64,000 nucleotides of DNA. It comes from Chitinophagaceae bacterium. GTDB taxonomy: Bacteria; Bacteroidota; Bacteroidia; Chitinophagales; Chitinophagaceae. The notes under the pieces were generated by a model that saw only the letters and a list, made by a program, of their open reading frames with translations, searched no databases and was not told the origin of the DNA. Below are positions 63,038-64,000 of this stretch, piece after piece; positions within the stretch are counted from its first letter, which is position 1, and every line of letters begins with the position of its first letter. The position numbers and the translations under genes are program-made. The stretch is from assembly GCA_014879565.1 (NCBI GenBank), contig JACSRW010000021.1, positions 1-64,000 on the forward strand, given 5' to 3'.

Positions 63038-63325
63038 ATGGAGCATTTAATTCCCATCTCCGCCCTGATCGGCGACCGGACCTACCGGATAAAAATTGAA
63101 CCGAAAGACGAGGAAATGGTCCGCCGGACGCTTAAAACCGTCAATGAAAAGATCCTGGAATTCAAAACCCAGTTTGCCGGCAAAGACATGCAGGACTATA
63201 TTGCGATGGTGATGATCTGGTTCGCGACTGAAATTGAATCCGGTCAGGCCGAACTCTTGCGTCTGGAATCCTTTTCCGGTCAGCTCAATCAGATTGAACA
63301 GTTGATAGACGGTCAGCTGGGATAA
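63038..63325 (+). CDS. zapA: Cell division protein ZapA
   Basis: 95 aa. A short beta hairpin (ISALIGDRTYRIKIEP) is followed by a long helix with DEEMVRRTLKTVNEKILEF and a coiled-coil tail, as in ZapA. It binds and bundles FtsZ filaments at the division site. The preceding small coiled-coil gene may encode a partner. Confidence 0.9.
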   Translation: MEHLIPISALIGDRTYRIKIEPKDEEMVRRTLKTVNEKILEFKTQFAGKDMQDYIAMVMIWFATEIESGQAELLRLESFSGQLNQIEQLIDGQLG

Positions 63326-63427
63326 TACCGGCCAGTCAGCTGTGTTAAACGAACAGACCGGGTTAAATTGATTTTCCCTGGGTTTGGCGTTTATCAGAAC
63401 TTATTATCCTATACCCCAATTCAATCC

Positions 63428-63485
63428 CCTATTAACCTACTAACTCCTGACTCCCGACTCCAGTCTCGCGTCTCCAGTCTCCCGT
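63428..63485 (-). repeat. Purine-rich degenerate repeat after the thioredoxin gene
   Basis: On the minus strand, units GGGAGAC, TGGAGAC, GGGAGTC and AGGAGTT follow the stop codon at 63486. The tract closely resembles the one after gltA (34212-34273). Confidence 0.6.
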
Positions 63486-64000
63486 CTACTTAATCAACTC
63501 TCCCAGTTTCTTCCCCAGTTCCTCACCCCGGATATTTTTCGCGATAATTTTCCCTTCCGGATTCAGCAGCAGGTTCTGCGGGATCGCCCGGATACCGTAT
63601 TGTTTGGCCACCTCATTATCCCAGAATTTCAGATCACTCACATGGGTCCAGTCCAGTTTGTCGTCGTGTATTGCTTTCATCCATTTTTCCTTCTGACCGG
63701 GTCTGTCCAGTGATACGCCCAGTACGGTGAAATTGCGGTCCTTATACTGTTGAAAGTTTTTCACCACATTGGGGTTTTCCGCGCGGCAGGGACCACACCA
63801 GCTTGCCCAGAAATCAATGAGTACATATTTCCCCCGCAGCGAAGAAAGTGATACCGGACGGTCCAGGGTGTCATTCTGGGTGAAATCAGGAGCCGTTTTA
63901 CCAATCCCGGTTTTTTTAGCCGCTTCCAGGTTTTCCCGGAAAGCCGTAGCGGAAGGATAATTCCGGTTGGCTTCGGAGAGCTGCAGAAAAAGGGGTTCCA
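63486..64000 (-). CDS. TlpA-type thioredoxin-like protein (partial, C-terminal part)
   Basis: The last 171 codons are in the window; the gene continues past 64000 toward its N-terminus. The redox motif WCGPC is in YVLIDFWASWCGPCRAE near 63795-63840, preceded by a TAPDFTQNDTLDRPVSLSSL segment typical of AhpC/TSA-Redoxin domains, and followed by IRAIPQNLLLNPEGKIIAKN with the cis-Pro. Such proteins act in the periplasm in disulfide reduction or respiration-linked cytochrome assembly. The missing N-terminal part likely carries a signal peptide and a DUF4369-like domain. Confidence 0.9.
   Translation of the reverse strand, partial: EPLFLQLSEANRNYPSATAFRENLEAAKKTGIGKTAPDFTQNDTLDRPVSLSSLRGKYVLIDFWASWCGPCRAENPNVVKNFQQYKDRNFTVLGVSLDRPGQKEKWMKAIHDDKLDWTHVSDLKFWDNEVAKQYGIRAIPQNLLLNPEGKIIAKNIRGEELGKKLGELIK

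Noticed and set aside
1-64000. CRISPR array, phage or insertion sequence
   Set aside because: No regularly spaced exact repeats, transposase, integrase or structural phage gene was seen; the quasi-repeats are degenerate and unspaced.

Overview
The window comes from a Bacteroidota chromosome, probably Chitinophagia/Chitinophagaceae-like (the family level is inference). The evidence is a SusC/SusD pair, A-rich leaders without Shine-Dalgarno sequences, several exact matches to the Bacteroidota promoter (TTTG, 19 nt, TAnnTTTG), a T-rich terminator repertoire, and housekeeping genes of Bacteroidota type. No rRNA, complete tRNA, insertion sequence, phage or CRISPR array was seen.

Region 1 (1-1900): the last codons of a GIY-YIG-nuclease-like gene followed at once by the 3' half of a tRNA-like sequence, then a secreted esterase on the minus strand.

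Region 2 (1918-34069): one large pectin utilisation locus. A LacI-type regulator is divergent from a SusC/SusD uptake pair; the susC frame is broken by an apparent 2-nt loss near 5977. A long run of secreted or periplasmic enzymes follows: PL1 pectate lyase, CE12-type acetylesterase, alpha/beta esterase, a CE8-esterase fusion, GH43, a Gfo/Idh oxidoreductase, a SnoaL/DUF4440-like protein, GH28, GH105 with a C-terminal DUF4350-like domain, and a divergent CE8. Then comes a complete intracellular hexuronate pathway: UxaC, UxaB and UxaA for saturated galacturonate; KduI and KduD for the unsaturated sugar; two pfkB kinases, KdgA aldolase, and an ExuT-like transporter. Both branches meet at 2-keto-3-deoxygluconate and end in pyruvate and glyceraldehyde 3-phosphate. 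A 42-bp sequence occurs before susC and again before GH28, which suggests the LacI protein controls at least two promoters of the locus.

Region 3 (34274-48640): housekeeping genes, including a mitochondrial-type citrate synthase, LptF/G permease, Tgt, a glycosyltransferase, RsmG, an orphan NarL-type response regulator, M1 peptidase, RsmI, PurS, PssA, aminopeptidase P, PckA and a deoxynucleoside kinase. The most notable non-coding signal is here: a NarL-like inverted repeat lies before the response regulator and again after it, where it abuts a near-perfect promoter followed 80-110 nt later by a strong terminator, with no ORF between. This looks like a small RNA gene controlled by its neighbour.

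Region 4 (48734-64000): TrpS, two unknown exported proteins, GatC, two LolD-type ATPases, a cobalamin adenosyltransferase, DUF2795, an etfB-etfA-acyl-CoA dehydrogenase operon, FabI, a KASIII-like synthase, PheT, a small coiled-coil protein, ZapA and the C-terminal part of a TlpA-type thioredoxin.

Degenerate purine-rich repeats of 7-9 nt period follow the stop codons of several genes in regions 2-4, in the same orientation as the gene they follow.
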